Origin: Setaria digitata | Taxonomy: Eukaryota; Nematoda; Chromadorea; Rhabditida; Setariidae | Direction of reading: 5' to 3' | Length of the DNA: 54,910 nucleotides | Assembly (NCBI GenBank): GCA_003640385.1 | Contig: RCAB01000424.1 | Coordinates: 1-54,910 of the forward strand | Shown: in pieces, positions 29,061 through 42,246 of the stretch | Layout of the letters: every line of letters begins with the position of its first letter | How positions within the stretch are numbered: the stretch's first letter is position 1 | The notes under the pieces: generated by a model | Database searches by the model: none | What the model was told of the DNA's origin: nothing | Seen by the model: only the letters and a program-made list of their open reading frames with translations | Position numbers and translations under genes: made by a program

Positions 29061-32000
29061 ACAGGTGGAGAGCACGAAAAGGTAGTGAAAATTTGAAAAT
29101 ATTTTTTAAATAATTTATTCTTCAAAAAAAAAAACGAAGGAAAAATGGAATGGAGCTATGATCTCAACTGTCACCGTTTCTTCCAAATTAACAAATATAT
29201 TGATTATTGAAAATTGAAATTATTTGAAGAAGAAAAAAAAAAAAAGAATCAAATTTTATCAAAAATAATTAAATAAAAAAAAAAAGTTATTGTTGCTATA
29301 AATTCTTGATAAAGAAAAGAACATTTAGTAAAAGAAATGGCAATTTGATTGCCATTTTTAAATAGCTATGCTTTACTTATAATAACTAAGTAATTGAATT
29401 GTAGGAAAAAGCAAAATTCACTTTTGAAGAAAAAAAAAAGGATTACAGGAAGTGTCCCCACCAAGATGTCACATACAGTTTGCAGAAATCATTTGGTAAA
29501 ATGCATTTCCTGATGGGTTATACACATCGAATTTATATGATTTGGTTTTCACGTTTGTTCAGTTCTGGTTAACTGAAGCTTTACATAATTCCGATTTCGG
29601 TTCACTTGATCTCCATTTAATTTGATTCCAGTTGATTACGCCACCTTCACTTAAATCAACCAAATAGCCCTATCTGATGAAATGTTCCGGAATTAAGGTA
29701 GATATGCTTTGGAAAATCATGTTTGCAGCTTGGAAATCGAAAATTTTGACATACACCGTTCTGAGAGATGAACAGTTCGAAATTTGATAATGTAGACACC
29801 ATCAGTGCTCTTAAAAATTCGCTCAAGATCAGCTGCAAATATATATTATTAGTACAATAATTGAGCACCTAGCACATATTTTAGAAAAAAAAAAGTAATA
29901 ATAATAATAATCTCTTTCAAACTTTAGTTCTTGAAAAATTGATTTTTTTTTTTTATCAATCCATTTCATTCCAGTGAGATTGTATGAATGAATTTTTAAC
30001 TTCATAAATTCGAATAAAATCAACCACTCTTTTAATGCTTAAAAAGAAATTTTCAAATGGTATAAAATTTGTAGATTTGGAAAAATCTATGAGATGTTGA
30101 AAATGAGAAGCTCATAAGAAAAAATTATCTAAAGGATGAAAAATTATTTGTAATTTGAAGGTAAAGTATACTTTAGTGCTAAGATTACGTGAATGTCTTA
30201 TCAGCAAAATGAATGCATCAGAAGAGATAAGCGATGAAGGTTTTGGGAACGTACGCTAGGCTGAAATACACATTTTAAATGATTGAAATATTTAATAATT
30301 TGAAAAAGGCGGAGTTAGAAATTTAAGTATTCTTCTTCACTTCCACTTGTATTTAAGCATTCATCTTCAATTACATTAATGGCCTTCAATAAGCTTAAAA
30401 TTATCAAAGCATTTAGTACCAAAAGCTCTTAATTACATTTAAAATGAAAATTTTGTAACGTTTATAAAATCATACGAGTGAACAGCTTTACAATTATTAA
30501 TTACAGCTTAATTACACACCTGGAATAATTATAGTGATAAAGAAATAAACTATATAACACCAAAATTTTACACTTAAAAATTTGGAAAACGTCTGGCAAA
30601 AATAAAATGGAACTGATAAGAGATAAAAATAGACCAATAATGTGAGGCAAATGAAAGTAGGAGGGAGGGAAGAAGAGAGGGAGGGAGAGAAAGAGAGAGA
30701 GAGAGAGAGAGAGTCGTACAAGTCAAGAATATATATTTTCTATTATTTCCAGTATGGCCACGAAAACTGACCATCTGTCATCCTATCCCATACCAAATGA
30801 CCAGACCAATCGATGATAGGCTACAAGCCCTTTCGTCAATTTGAGATGAGAATCCTCAAGTGGACATTAAAATGATTCATTTCTTCTACAGCACATATCA
30901 TTGAGGTTTATTTGTTGAGGAATTATTGATTTTGTTTTAGAATATTGTTTGTTGAGGAAATGAACAGTTTTGTTTGTTTACTTTTTTTTTGTTCGAAAAA
31001 AAAAAAAAAAAAAAAAAGAAAGAAATTATCTGACTAATTTGTGAGAAAGTTTGAATTTGGATTAGATTTAAATTTTTAAAACTAAAAGCGCGTATAATAT
31101 ACCTGATGAGTTTTTTTTTTTTTTTTTTTTTTTTATTATCGCAGCAGATTTGCAGGCCGAATTGCTGGAAATGCAAATTAATTACCTGAAAATCTATTAC
31201 TGAGGCAGTATGAAAGATTTCATCCACTATTGAAATTAGCTCATTTGAGGGAAAGCTAAATGGCATTAATTATCATAAAATTGATTTCCGATTATAATTA
31301 TATGAATACATGATAAATAAATGAAACAAAACATTATATAGATATATAATAATCAAAAATAAATGAGCTAGCAAATATTAAGAGTGCTGAAAAAGTGTCA
31401 GTTGGACTCAAAATTAACTATTGTGATGAGTAAGTACTAGAAAGTAAGAAAAAGGTCCGAAAGAAGCCAAAATTTTCCATTACAAACTGAACGAAACTGA
31501 TGGCATTTACATTTCCTAGCTGTTGTCACCAATTCCTATTTATTTGACCTAATTTTTTTCATCATTTTCTTTTATACTATGTAATAAAATAGATGGCTAG
31601 GCATGAAGCGTTATCTTAGGAATGTGAATTGATTTTGCTCATAGCTATGTTGTGACTGCGAAAGTTTGATTATTCCAAATTTACATTTATAATTAATTTT
31701 TTAAAATATACAAATCGAGAAAAAAAAAAAAAAAAAGTAATTTTATTCCTCTGAAAAAGAAATGATTGAAATTTTGGAAGAATCAGAGTTTAAATCTAAA
31801 GCGAAAAAATAATTTTAAAGTATCCACAAATGAAACAGTTAATCTTTATTAACAGTTGAATAAAATGACTAATATTTTGTATGCAAACATTATAGCTTAA
31901 AATTAATTTTTCTCCAGTGGACTAATGAGATATGGCCAAATATGTAAGAAAAAAATAATAATAATAATCTACTGATTGTCTTTTTTTTACATTTTACGAA

Positions 32001-32749
32001 ATTTTAAATAATTTGTAGTGATTTGCTAGGAAATTATCACGTTGATAATGTATATCGGCCTTGCTCAGAGTTTCTAATCAGTAAATGAAATCTAACTGAT
32101 CAAGAAAAGATGTAAGAATATCATTAGGGGAAATTTGTATAGGAAAAGAAGACAAAGTTTATTACACTACCAACTAATGTGCAGAAGGAGGACTTTAAAG
32201 AGGTTTTTTTTTTTTTTGCTTTCTCTTTTTTTTTTCAAATCAAATTTTTGGATCTGTCGACGAAGTTAAAATTCTATCTTAACTGTCAACAAATGATAAT
32301 TGATAAATTAATCTCAATCATGGCAGGCAAAAAAAAAAATTCCATTAATTTAAAGAACACAAGAAGTTTGAAATCGTCGCTACAAGAAATTTAAAAATAC
32401 AGGTCATTTTTCGTTATGGTTGGTTAGCAAACACTGTATTATTGTTATTAAGTTGCCAAATGTGGTGAATTTCAGGTCGATTAATTTTGTTAACTTTATT
32501 AATGACATTTTTAGCTTCAAGGAACCTAGCAGCTGATAATATAAAAAGGCTGATTTAATATTTAAAGAAATGAAATGAACAAGTTGGAATTGAGATAAAA
32601 ACAAAATTTGTGTCTGTGTATTTTTTTTTTTTTTTGATAAAATATAAGAAATTTCTCGCTGACACATGAAGAAAGGCTCTTTTATCTAGTTCAAATCATC
32701 AAAATTTTAATTTAATTCCGATCCCAATTACAAGTCATAAATTGGAAAT

Positions 32750-32849
32750 TTAAGGTTCTAATTAATAGAATAATCGCCACTGCACAATCTAACTTCTAAA
32801 CAAATGATAAAACCCATTATCATTTTAAGGTTCTAATTAATAGAATAAT
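32750..32849. repeat. 25-bp direct repeat, 75 bp apart
   Basis: The unit TTAAGGTTCTAATTAATAGA, followed by ATAAT, occurs at 32750-32774 and again at 32825-32849, apparently without mismatch. It is a local duplication in non-coding sequence. Confidence 0.85.
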
Positions 32850-35800
32850 TAAAGTGAAAAACTGTTTTTTTTTTCTTTTAATTTTCTTCTAATCTAACTT
32901 GTAATCATCGAATTTGGGAACCATATTATTAGTCGTGACTGTTAGAGTTCAAGTCTAACAAACCAGTATCTTTATTTGGTATAATTTATAAGATGAAAGA
33001 CGTTTATATTAAAAGTTAAAAAGTGTACTCTAAACTAATATCGGGAAAACTATTTAAAGCCAAAGATTACAAAAAAAAAAAAAAAGAAAAGAGAAGCAAT
33101 TGGAAGCTATTAAAAGGTAAATGAAAGATTAATTAGTTGCTGCCATCATGCGATAACGTCAGGGTTTTTTTTGTCTCTGAAAATTCAAATTAAGGCAAAA
33201 AAAAGCATGGAAAAAAAGTGCCTTTTAAAGATATATATTTTTTTTTTAAAAAAAAAAATCCATTTGGAAAGGTCAAGGATCTGAACAAAATTACTCAAAA
33301 AGTCTAAACATAATTATCTCTTTGTTTTTTCTTTTCAAATAGGAAATATATGCATAAATAGTAATATTAAAATCAATTTAAAATTTATGGGCAAAAATTT
33401 AATGCATTAGTGATTAGATTTAATTTTCTATTACTTCCTTTCCTTTTTTTTTTTTTCTGAATAAACTTATATTCATTATCGAAGAGAAGTTAAGCATTGT
33501 ACAACAAAGGATAAAGGATACAGAGGCACATTTGTCAATAAATTTCTTCCTGTAGATTAATGGTGACATAAATTTTACAGTTATTCGTATATAAAATGAT
33601 GGAATGATAGCAAAACTATTAAAACAATAAAAGAAAAAAAATATGTAAAATTTAGAGAAGTAATACTTAAAACATAAATTATAAAAGAAATATTTAAATC
33701 ATTAAAAATTCCGTTTACTTTTTCTTCCAAATAAATTCAATTAAACAATCCGAAATAGCACAATAAATTATAGTTCTGTAACTAATATCGGTGATCAAAA
33801 ACACTAATAACCAGTCAACTTAGAAAACTTGAAATTTTTTAACAAAAATATTCACGTTTAAATACCGCATTCGGTGCAATATTTACATTATTCATTTGAA
33901 ATCGATGAAAAAATAGGTTGGAAAAGAGTGCATTCGTGAATGGATGGATGAATGATTTAGTAAACTAATTTTTGCAGAAAATTAAAGCAAAATGGAAAAT
34001 GCCTTTGTGAAAGCGACAAAAGCGAAAATTAAATTATTTAAACAGAACGAACGATATTACCAAAGAATAGAATTTGAATTTGTATTACATGAAATAAATT
34101 ACCTTCTTCCATCAATACTTCATCCAAAACTGGAATTAAAAACTGCCCAAAACAGCCAACTTGTATTATGAAAATGAAATTATTATTTCTTGATAACAAC
34201 ATCTGAACCAAAATTTGCATATTTTTCGAATCGATTTTACAAAATATTAGCATAAAAGTTTTGATAAAACAAGTAATATTCGGATTGAAATTTACATTTC
34301 GATCTTGCAAAATGCTGTTGTGGAAGCTATAATGCAGTAAAATTAGATCAAAATTTTTTAAATATCTGAAATATTTTGAAAAATTTTTAAATATAATCTC
34401 ACTATTATGATGTATTGTTTCATGTATTTGCTGCAAATGATAATTCACTTTAAAGTATATGCAATAGTTCAATAAATCTCAAATATTTTTTGGATCAATT
34501 TTGAAAATCAGTAAGTGAATTCGTGATCGGTGAGTAATAATTTTTTGAAATTGAGCATTTGCCACAATCATCTTTTAGGAGTACTATTAACCAAATCAAT
34601 AACTAATTTTCAATTTCAATTTTATCAATTTTCCTCCATTTCATAAAAATTTCAATGAAATTGCAATCTCACTAAATGAACAATGATAACCTATTCCTTT
34701 TTTTCTAAGAAAACAAAGTATGAAAAAATAGAAGAAAAAAAAAGTGGTAAAAAAGATTTTACGGTAGTGAGAAATATTTTTCACAGTGCAAAATGAAACC
34801 ACAGAGTAAATTATTCAAAAGTATAGCGTTTTTTAAGTACGTGATAATAAAATATACAAAACTTTCAGATGATATGTATCGAATCCTTGTCTTTTTTTTT
34901 TTTTTTAAATATATACCTCATTTTATTCATTTATCTCAATCGTATAATAGTGCTTTTTTTCTTTTGCATTAAAGCAAGATATTTATTTCAAAAGTTCGAA
35001 GCCATTAATTAATTACGAATGAATTCTAAAGACAGTAAAATCTCGTGGTGAAATCTATCACATTGATATTTTTTTTAAAAAAAAAGAGGAAAAAATCAAA
35101 TAATTTCTTTTTTTTTAAAATGTACATAACAGGTTTCATGATTCTCCAATAGCGGAAACGTAATCCATTGAACAATAATTAATTTTCATCAATATAAAGG
35201 TGTACATCGAGCCTAAAACTTTTTTTTTCTAAGAAATATTTTTTATTTTTTCTGACTAAGACTATCTTTTTAAAATTGCAAGAACGAGCTATCATTAATG
35301 CTTCATAATTATCTTTTTCTGCTTTCTTTTTTAAATAAGATGAAAGATTTTTTACACAAGCAAGGAATTTAAAATCGAATCATTTCTCGTAATTAATGAC
35401 TCGCTTATAAACTAAAAAAGAAAAAAAAATATCAATGAAAACATTAATGATAACATTGGATTGATTACTGCTAAAATATTCTCACCTCACTTATTGACAC
35501 AGTATACTATTAACAAAAGTGACTAAAAAACTAAAAAAAAAAAAAAAAAGAAGAAAAGAAATTTGTTGAAGACTTAAAAAATTTGAAACCACAAACCACA
35601 AAAGAAAAAGTAAAAAAAAAAAAGGTAAGACTTAGGCTTAGCTATCAGTCTCGAAAATTTCATTATCGAAAAGTAAAAAAAAAAACTGTATGGTTTTTCT
35701 CTACTGATTTTTTTTTTTTAAGTTACTGTAGAAGTGGGCAATATTTTGAGTTGACAGATTTCATATAGCTCACATAATGCTCCATTATTAATCCTTAAAT

Positions 35801-36666
35801 GTTTAGGTATGAAAAAAGAAAAAAAAAAAAGAGGCATCCGAAATTTACATCAAATTTGGAATAAAAAAACAAAAAAAAAAAAAGAAAGAAGGAGGAGGAG
35901 AAAAAAAAACTTTGAAAATTTTGTTACTGAAAAATGATAGATTTTTTTTTTTTCTCCTAAGATAATTTAATAAATGATGCAATATTTTGAGTTAACAAAA
36001 CTTGAAGGTCGAATTATAATAATGTCCTTTCAATTCATTAATTTTTCCCGTCTTTCTATTTCATACACCTGCAACCGTAACTAATTATGGTTTTCTAAAA
36101 AAAGAAAAAATTACTAGTAGTATGTTGATAAACAGAGAAAAAGTATCATTTTATACTGTATTTTATCATTTTGAAATGCATTGTCGAAAAAAAGGAGATT
36201 TCCGAAATGATATTTTAAAATATTTGTGACAGTAAACCCAATAAATATTTCTGTTAGACCTTATCAATCGTAATTTCGATACACAGCATCTTTCAAATTT
36301 CAAATTATGTTCTGTTTTAACTAGTAACTATCAATTTTCCTCTTACTCCTCACTTATTTATCCTAATCTTGTGCAGTTTGTTAATTATCACAACAACTAA
36401 TTAATTTTTTATTGACATCGTTTTTTTTTTTCCTTCTTACTGTAAAGCTTATTTGCTCACTTGTTTATCATTTTGTCAGGCGAGAAATTTAGTTTCACAT
36501 TTTCAAATCTTATCAGTTTCGCTTTATTTATTTCAGAGATGAAATTTAAATTTGAAAATGACAAACAATTCTTTGATTAGAATCGAAAAACAACTGAAGA
36601 ATCTGTATTTTAAATTCCCTTCGCATTAATGCAATAAGAAAATCTTCTACAATCCGGAATGCTTAC

Positions 36667-36897
36667 CTGCAAGAATCCAGGATTTAACGCGGAAACTGTG
36701 GCGGCCACGCCTCCATGACTTCTGGATCCATTATAAAAAACAAACAGTTTCACTGTAATTGAGGTGTTAGGTCGGGAGTAGTGGTTTGTTGCGGTGAGCG
36801 AAGTTTTAAGCTGTTTAAAGGAAACGTCGTATATGATCGAAACGTGCGTGTTTCGTCCGTTTTGCGTGGAAGTAAACAGAACTAGCGTGTTTAGAAG
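36667..36897 (-). CDS. Candidate exon, minus strand, upstream of the chromodomain gene
   Basis: Stop-free frame of 77 codons on the minus strand ending exactly at a consensus donor CAG|GTAAGC (36667/36666). The end reads GVAATVSALNPGFLQ. There is an acceptor-like TTTAAACAG internally. It has no ATG in frame and no recognised family. The block is GC-richer than its surroundings, so an open frame is less surprising than elsewhere. It may be the first coding exon of a gene divergent from the chromodomain gene, or promoter DNA. Confidence 0.25.
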
Positions 36898-37417
36898 TTA
36901 GGTCTGTTACGAGATTATAGGAATCGGCTTAGCTCATGACTACTGATTACTGAAAAGTGGAGGATTCCGTTGTTGCAGAAATTGTGCTTCTTCTGTTGGT
37001 AAAAGGGCTAATAAAAGATATGGTAATAGCAGGGCAAGAGTCGTAATTATTTGGGATTAGCAGCTTCTTCAATTATTGCATCGGAAATACCAGGTTTTCC
37101 AGGATATATGGTACTTACTGAATTTGTTAATGGTGATGTCGTTATTGCGCACATAACTGAGCATTAAGCGCATTTGTAATTAGGGTGAAATTTTGCACCT
37201 TTTAATCAACGCGTAGAAAGCTGCTGATAGCTGCAACGAGGTGGATTTTTGCTAATAGTGGCGCCTCCTTTTCCTCTTACTCGAATTATTCGGAAATATG
37301 TCCTATCCGTGTTTTGTTATCACTTTTAGCCACGATAAGACAGAATGATTAGATGTTATAAGAAGGCATTGTAAAAGAGCATAAAAGCAACTTCCATTAC
37401 CTAACTCTTTCGATCTC

Positions 37418-37615
37418 AGGTAACCAACTACTATAATCGACTTTAAGCAACGAGCAACTAAATGCAACATTCGTATTCAGGTAATCAACTATTACTTTCA
37501 GCATCGAAGAAACAAAGCATTACTTTCAATCTTAATCAACTCTTGCTTTCAATTTCAGGTAATGAACCATAATTTTAAGCTTGGAGTTACTACTCTTTTA
37601 ATTTCCAGTTCAGGT
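37418..37615 (+). promoter_or_regulatory. Cluster of four CAG|GTA acceptor-donor junctions
   Basis: Within 200 bp upstream of the chromodomain start codon, the plus strand has CTCAG|GTAACC (37418-37419 AG), TTCAG|GTAATC (37479-37480), TTTCAG|GTAATG (37557-37558) and TTCAG|GTACTT (37612-37613). Each is preceded by a pyrimidine-rich stretch, and the segments look like diverged copies of one another. This is the form of zero-length exons or recursive splice points. Function is inference. Confidence 0.45.
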
Positions 37616-37681
37616 ACTTGAAATCAATTATCCTGCTTTCAGTTTTTTCTTTAGATACCTGATGAATGAAATCAAGATTTT

Positions 37682-37683
37682 CA
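37682..37683 (+). promoter_or_regulatory. Splice acceptor just upstream of chromodomain start
   Basis: GATTTTCAG is followed by ten bases and then the ATG at 37694. The short spacing fits a spliced-leader trans-splice acceptor or a 5' UTR intron end. It supports this ATG as the start. Confidence 0.55.
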
Positions 37684-37693
37684 GCAACAAACA

Positions 37694-40179
37694 ATGAAAG
37701 GTGATAGTCGTGATAACAGTTTTGATAATGACAGTTTCTACGCGAAAGGGATATATGAAGAGCGTTTTACGAAGCGAAGAAAGATAAAAGAATATCTATT
37801 AAAATGGAAAGGATATAGCAGCATGAATGATGCTTCGAAGCTAGAAGCTGATCTGGTGGTTTTCCTGTTTAATTTCTTAAATATTTGCATTGTCTTGAAG
37901 CTGTGAAGAATGTGAACAATTAACAGCACCAAGAAAGGTCTTGTACTACAAGTTTCACCTTAATTAGGCGATGATTGGTAACAGCACTGTTACGGAAAAC
38001 ATATGGCTGTATTCAATTACTTACTTATTCTCTTAGTAATATCGAGCATAATAAATTAAGGAGTAATTTTAACTGTTTCGAGTCTTAACGAATACTTTAA
38101 CAGTAAGATGTTTTATGAGTGAATTTCTTAATCGGTAAGCATATAAATCTTCCATTTTAAATTTATCTTTTTTTCAGTATCTCATAAAGAATAGCTTTTC
38201 ACAGTTCAGTTATATATAAGATTAACAATTTGTGAAACAAATATGTCGTTTATCCATACCATTTTTCCGGAATGATTTTTTTTTTTTTTAAAAAAAGATT
38301 GAAATTTAATTTTAGGAGTATGATGCCCTGGTGTCGGACTATACAGTGGAGAAAAAGTGAGTCCTTTGTCAAATTACCGCCTTATCTTCTCTTTGTCATT
38401 TTGGTAGGTCATCTTAATTATGATGCCTGAGGGATAGCAATAAAAGTATGTCGTTATCAAATTAATGAATCTTTTAATGTTAAAAATAATTTTGTTCCTA
38501 AAATAATATTTTATATGGTGGCTAACAAACAGAAGGTTATTTCTAATTTGCAATCTGTGGCTAAAATTTAAATTCTGGGAAAAAAACAACTCGGAAGTGA
38601 AAAGAAAGAAACACCTGTTCGCTATGCGAACGCTTTAAATGGGTTGATTGGTCTGCAGAAGAACTAGTGAGTAAATATGTCCGATGATATTGAAAATTTT
38701 TATACTTTTCACGAAATTTATATTTGAACTTATTTTATAATTTTCGTATCATTTTTATATTATATGCTTTTTCATTTTTTTTTTATTTTTTTAATTAAAG
38801 TTTAGACTAGAATTAAAAGTTATTTCATGTTGTACTGATGGTTAACGCTAAAAGAATATTAAATTATGAAAAGCTATTGTGAATTGTCTTATATTTTTGG
38901 CCATCAAATTTTGCAGTAATTATAGCAATCATTACGGTATAAATTTATTAATGCATCAGATTAATTATTACAGGAAGAAAAGCTGGAAGAAGAATTCAAA
39001 ACCTCATGAATGGCACCCTAACACCTTTGGTTCAGAAAATTTCGGTGGATGCTTTCCAATGATTTCACGTCGTAACGGTCATGGTACGAACCGTCAAGAT
39101 CCACCTGCGAAACCTAATCGTCACTGCCATATTTCATCCAGTGTACCGAAGTATCCTGTTTCCGCCAATAAAAAGGATAGTAAAAAGGGTTCTGAAACTT
39201 TGGCCGATGTTGGTGATGAAGAGACCCAGGCGCTTAAAAGTTTGTTGACTATTTGCTTTAAGTTGCATTAATTTTTGTCTGGTACTACCATATTTCATAC
39301 AGTTTCTGTCTCGCAACTAAAATGATGTTTAATGAAAGTCGCTCGTTACAGGGAAATTTGTTTTTTGATTCTCAGTTGTTAATGAGTGGCACTAAAACTA
39401 TAACAGAAACACTCCCTGATTTACTTTTAATAACATATATTTGCTAATCCTGATTTGCTTTTACAGTGCTTCCGGCATCAGGTCAAAGTGGAATAGAGAA
39501 AGGTTGGATTCCGGAAGCGATTATCTCGACTGTTGTAAGTTTCACGGACTTTAGTTTTTAAAATAATTTTAGTGAGAAGAAAAAGAAAAAAAAAAAAAAA
39601 AAGCACATAAATAGAATAACATGAAAAATATCCACTATTAAATTTATACCAAAATAATTACTGGAAGCGATTCTGTGATAGTGATGTCTTACTTTTCATT
39701 TTGTACTCAATAGAGTATTTGGCTGTTGAAATAATACTTACCTTAGTTGTGGGAGCCTAACTCAAATAGTTCATTCCAGTTATTTACAGCCAATCGATAC
39801 TGACTTCCCTCTTACTTATGTCGTCCAATATCGACATAACAAGAAGCTCGAGAGAGTGCTGAGCTCGATCTGTAGGACCTATTGGCCTGATGTAAATTAT
39901 ATTGTCAATTCTTTTTTACTCTTTTTAGGAAAATTTTGTCCCGATATTGTTAAGTTTATGAATATTAAAAAAAAAAAAAAAAAAAATTCAAGAAGTTGTT
40001 GCTAACAAAATTTAGAAAATATCCGGCCTATACATTCACGTTATAACATTTATAAATTTTTAAAGAAAAGCTTTAGACAGAAAGTTAGTAATAAATGGAT
40101 AATGAATCTTTCTTTTTAGTTGGTTGCTGGTCTATATAAGCGTCATCCGGACGATGCTACAGGGCAATCGAATGATTAG
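37694..40179 (+). CDS. Small HP1-like chromodomain protein
   Basis: Probable chromatin reader in the nucleus. Exons: 37694-37855, 38316-38356, 38974-39239, 39467-39534, 40120-40179, all in phase, giving 198 aa, the size of nematode HP1-like proteins. The chromodomain spans about residues 14-68: YAKGIYEERF, then IKEYLLKWKGY, then DLEYDALVSDYTVEK. The positions of the methyl-lysine cage (Tyr16, Trp38, Tyr41) are aromatic. The family's NTWEP motif is replaced by NDASK, so that tryptophan is missing. A basic Ser/Lys/Pro-rich linker follows (69-156). Residues 165-185 (GIEKGWIPEAIISTV and LVAGLY) look like the first strand of a chromoshadow domain, but the protein then ends, so the dimer and PxVxL-binding part is absent. 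Chromodomain call is firm; HP1 relationship is likely; function of the truncated form is unknown. Confidence 0.85.
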
Positions 40180-41844
40180 AAGCTTTAAATCCTGGTGTTT
40201 TTAAATGGCCATTACTAAATTACTGAGATGCTGGAAGATTCTAATTTTTCTGGAATCTTTCAAGTATATTACTCTTCTTTCCATTTACTTGTCTTCCTTC
40301 TCTGATTTTAATGGCCTTACATATGATTTTTAGAACTTACAAATGAAACTGTGGCCTAAATCAATGTGGCTGTGTTCAATATTCTGTTTACTATCCGAAG
40401 ACTGTGTTTTAAATTATTTTGACTAAGCTCCGAATTATTCGTTTATCCTGATTTTTATTTCTAATTGTTACTGGATATTTGTGTTAATTTTTCCGTAATT
40501 CATTCGGTAATGGAAAAGCTAAAATTTTTCAAACTTCATCTCAAAGAATCTGAATTATTCAACGAGTGAAAATCCAGCACTTCAAATCATTGACAGCTTA
40601 ACTAGCCGGCTGTATGACAATAAATAACATTTAACGATAATATATTGCCGGAATAACGATGCTCAGTTTTACAGCTGAGACGTATTACAGGGTAGGTAAG
40701 AGCGTCTCATAAAAAATGGCATCAATGAATAAGTAGAGTAACTAGTGAAGAAGGAACGGACATTTATCATATCACTTGACAAAAGAAACGAAATATACAT
40801 TTAATTTGAAGAAGGATTGATGATTTCAGAGAAGGTGAACTTTTGCTGGAACAATAAGTGTCGTTTTTAGAACCAGGGAACTCAGTTACAATATGAATGA
40901 CTTGACCTCTAAAGACAGGACCGAAATTAAAGGCAGCTTCTAAACGTTATTCAGTTCACTTTGCCATTAAAAGCATATGATTTGATAACAAAGTGAAGAA
41001 TCTGAAATATCAGTTTGATTAATGCTTGAGAAAATATGTCAATTAAATTCCTGTTAATTTACAATGATTGTTCTTTCTAAGTTGACTTTTTAACCACTTT
41101 TTTTTCTTCATCCTTTTTCTTTCTTGCATTTTAGTTAAGATTTCAGAAATAATTTTGCTACTGCGTAAAGTTTCCAGCAAATTCTGTAATGTTGAATTTG
41201 ATAAATACAGTGGAGCAAAAAAAAAAAAGAAATGGAAAAACAAAAAACATTAACGATTTAAAAAAAAAAACACACACACACACATACATATACACAAAAA
41301 GAAATGAAGTTTAACAAAATAAATAGCTTCATTTGATTAAATTTATATTTTCTGCAATACTGGCTTTAAGTAAATTGCTATCCATTAGCGATTTCCATTC
41401 AAATGCATCACTCTTTGATAAGTTTTTCATGAAATTACATTTTGCACTGAAATAGCTGTGGAATGATGCTTGTGTTATAACAAAGCTGCAAATAATTGAA
41501 TGGTATTTACATCAAGAGTAAAAAAGAAATTATGGTCTGAGGTTTCCTATGCTTTCTTTCGAGAAATTCTTATGTGGACATTTTCCACATCTTACAATGG
41601 ATCTTCAAGAGTTTTCGTCTTCTCAGTATTTTAATCTTTATCTGAAATTCCTCAACAATTTGTTATCCTTTTAAATAATTATCATTTTTCGTCCTTTAAT
41701 ATGAACATGACTTTAAATACCTGTGAATTTCTTCATACCTAACTGTGACCGAACAAAATAAAAGTACCTGTCGATATGTTACGTTGAAACTGTTAAAATA
41801 TGGGAAATTTTCATATCATTTAATGTTCCTAACTTCAACGGATT

Positions 41845-42184
<340 letters not shown>

Positions 42185-42185
42185 C

Positions 42186-42246
42186 TTAGCAAATACGAAA
42201 TGTGCGAGCGAATCGACGAAATCCTTAACAGCATTGCCTGCCATTT
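42186..42246. other. Coding-like island beside the T run
   Basis: A GC-richer block that is open on both strands. Minus: an ATG at 42244 begins MAGNAVKDFVDSLAHF and meets a donor-like GTATTT, with an in-frame stop just upstream. Plus: after an acceptor TTTTCTTAG a frame reads YEMCERIDEILNSIACHLH and then meets GTATTA. At most one of these is real. No partner exon was found for either, so strand and function are undecided. Confidence 0.3.

Larger units (their letters stand above)
24746..37693. other. 13-kb region without a confidently called gene
   Basis: Holds the presumed tweety promoter at its left end and the chromodomain 5' region at its right. Contents: (GA)n at 25685-25706 and 30691-30713, (ATT)n near 25818-25834, a long (TG)n at 26121-26216, A24 at 26337-26360, A31 at 26858-26888, a purine-rich block at 28560-29060, and a 25-bp direct repeat at 32750/32825. 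Several short coding-like islands (28244-28360 plus; 29757-29832, 30794-30854, 31150-31266, 34103-34159 and 36667-36897 minus) are listed separately where useful. Confidence 0.5.

Noticed and set aside
34038..34472. 144-codon minus-strand ORF as a complete gene
   Set aside because: Its length is unusual for this composition, but most of it is Phe/Ile/Asn-rich with no family similarity. Only the last 57 bases before a good donor look exon-like.
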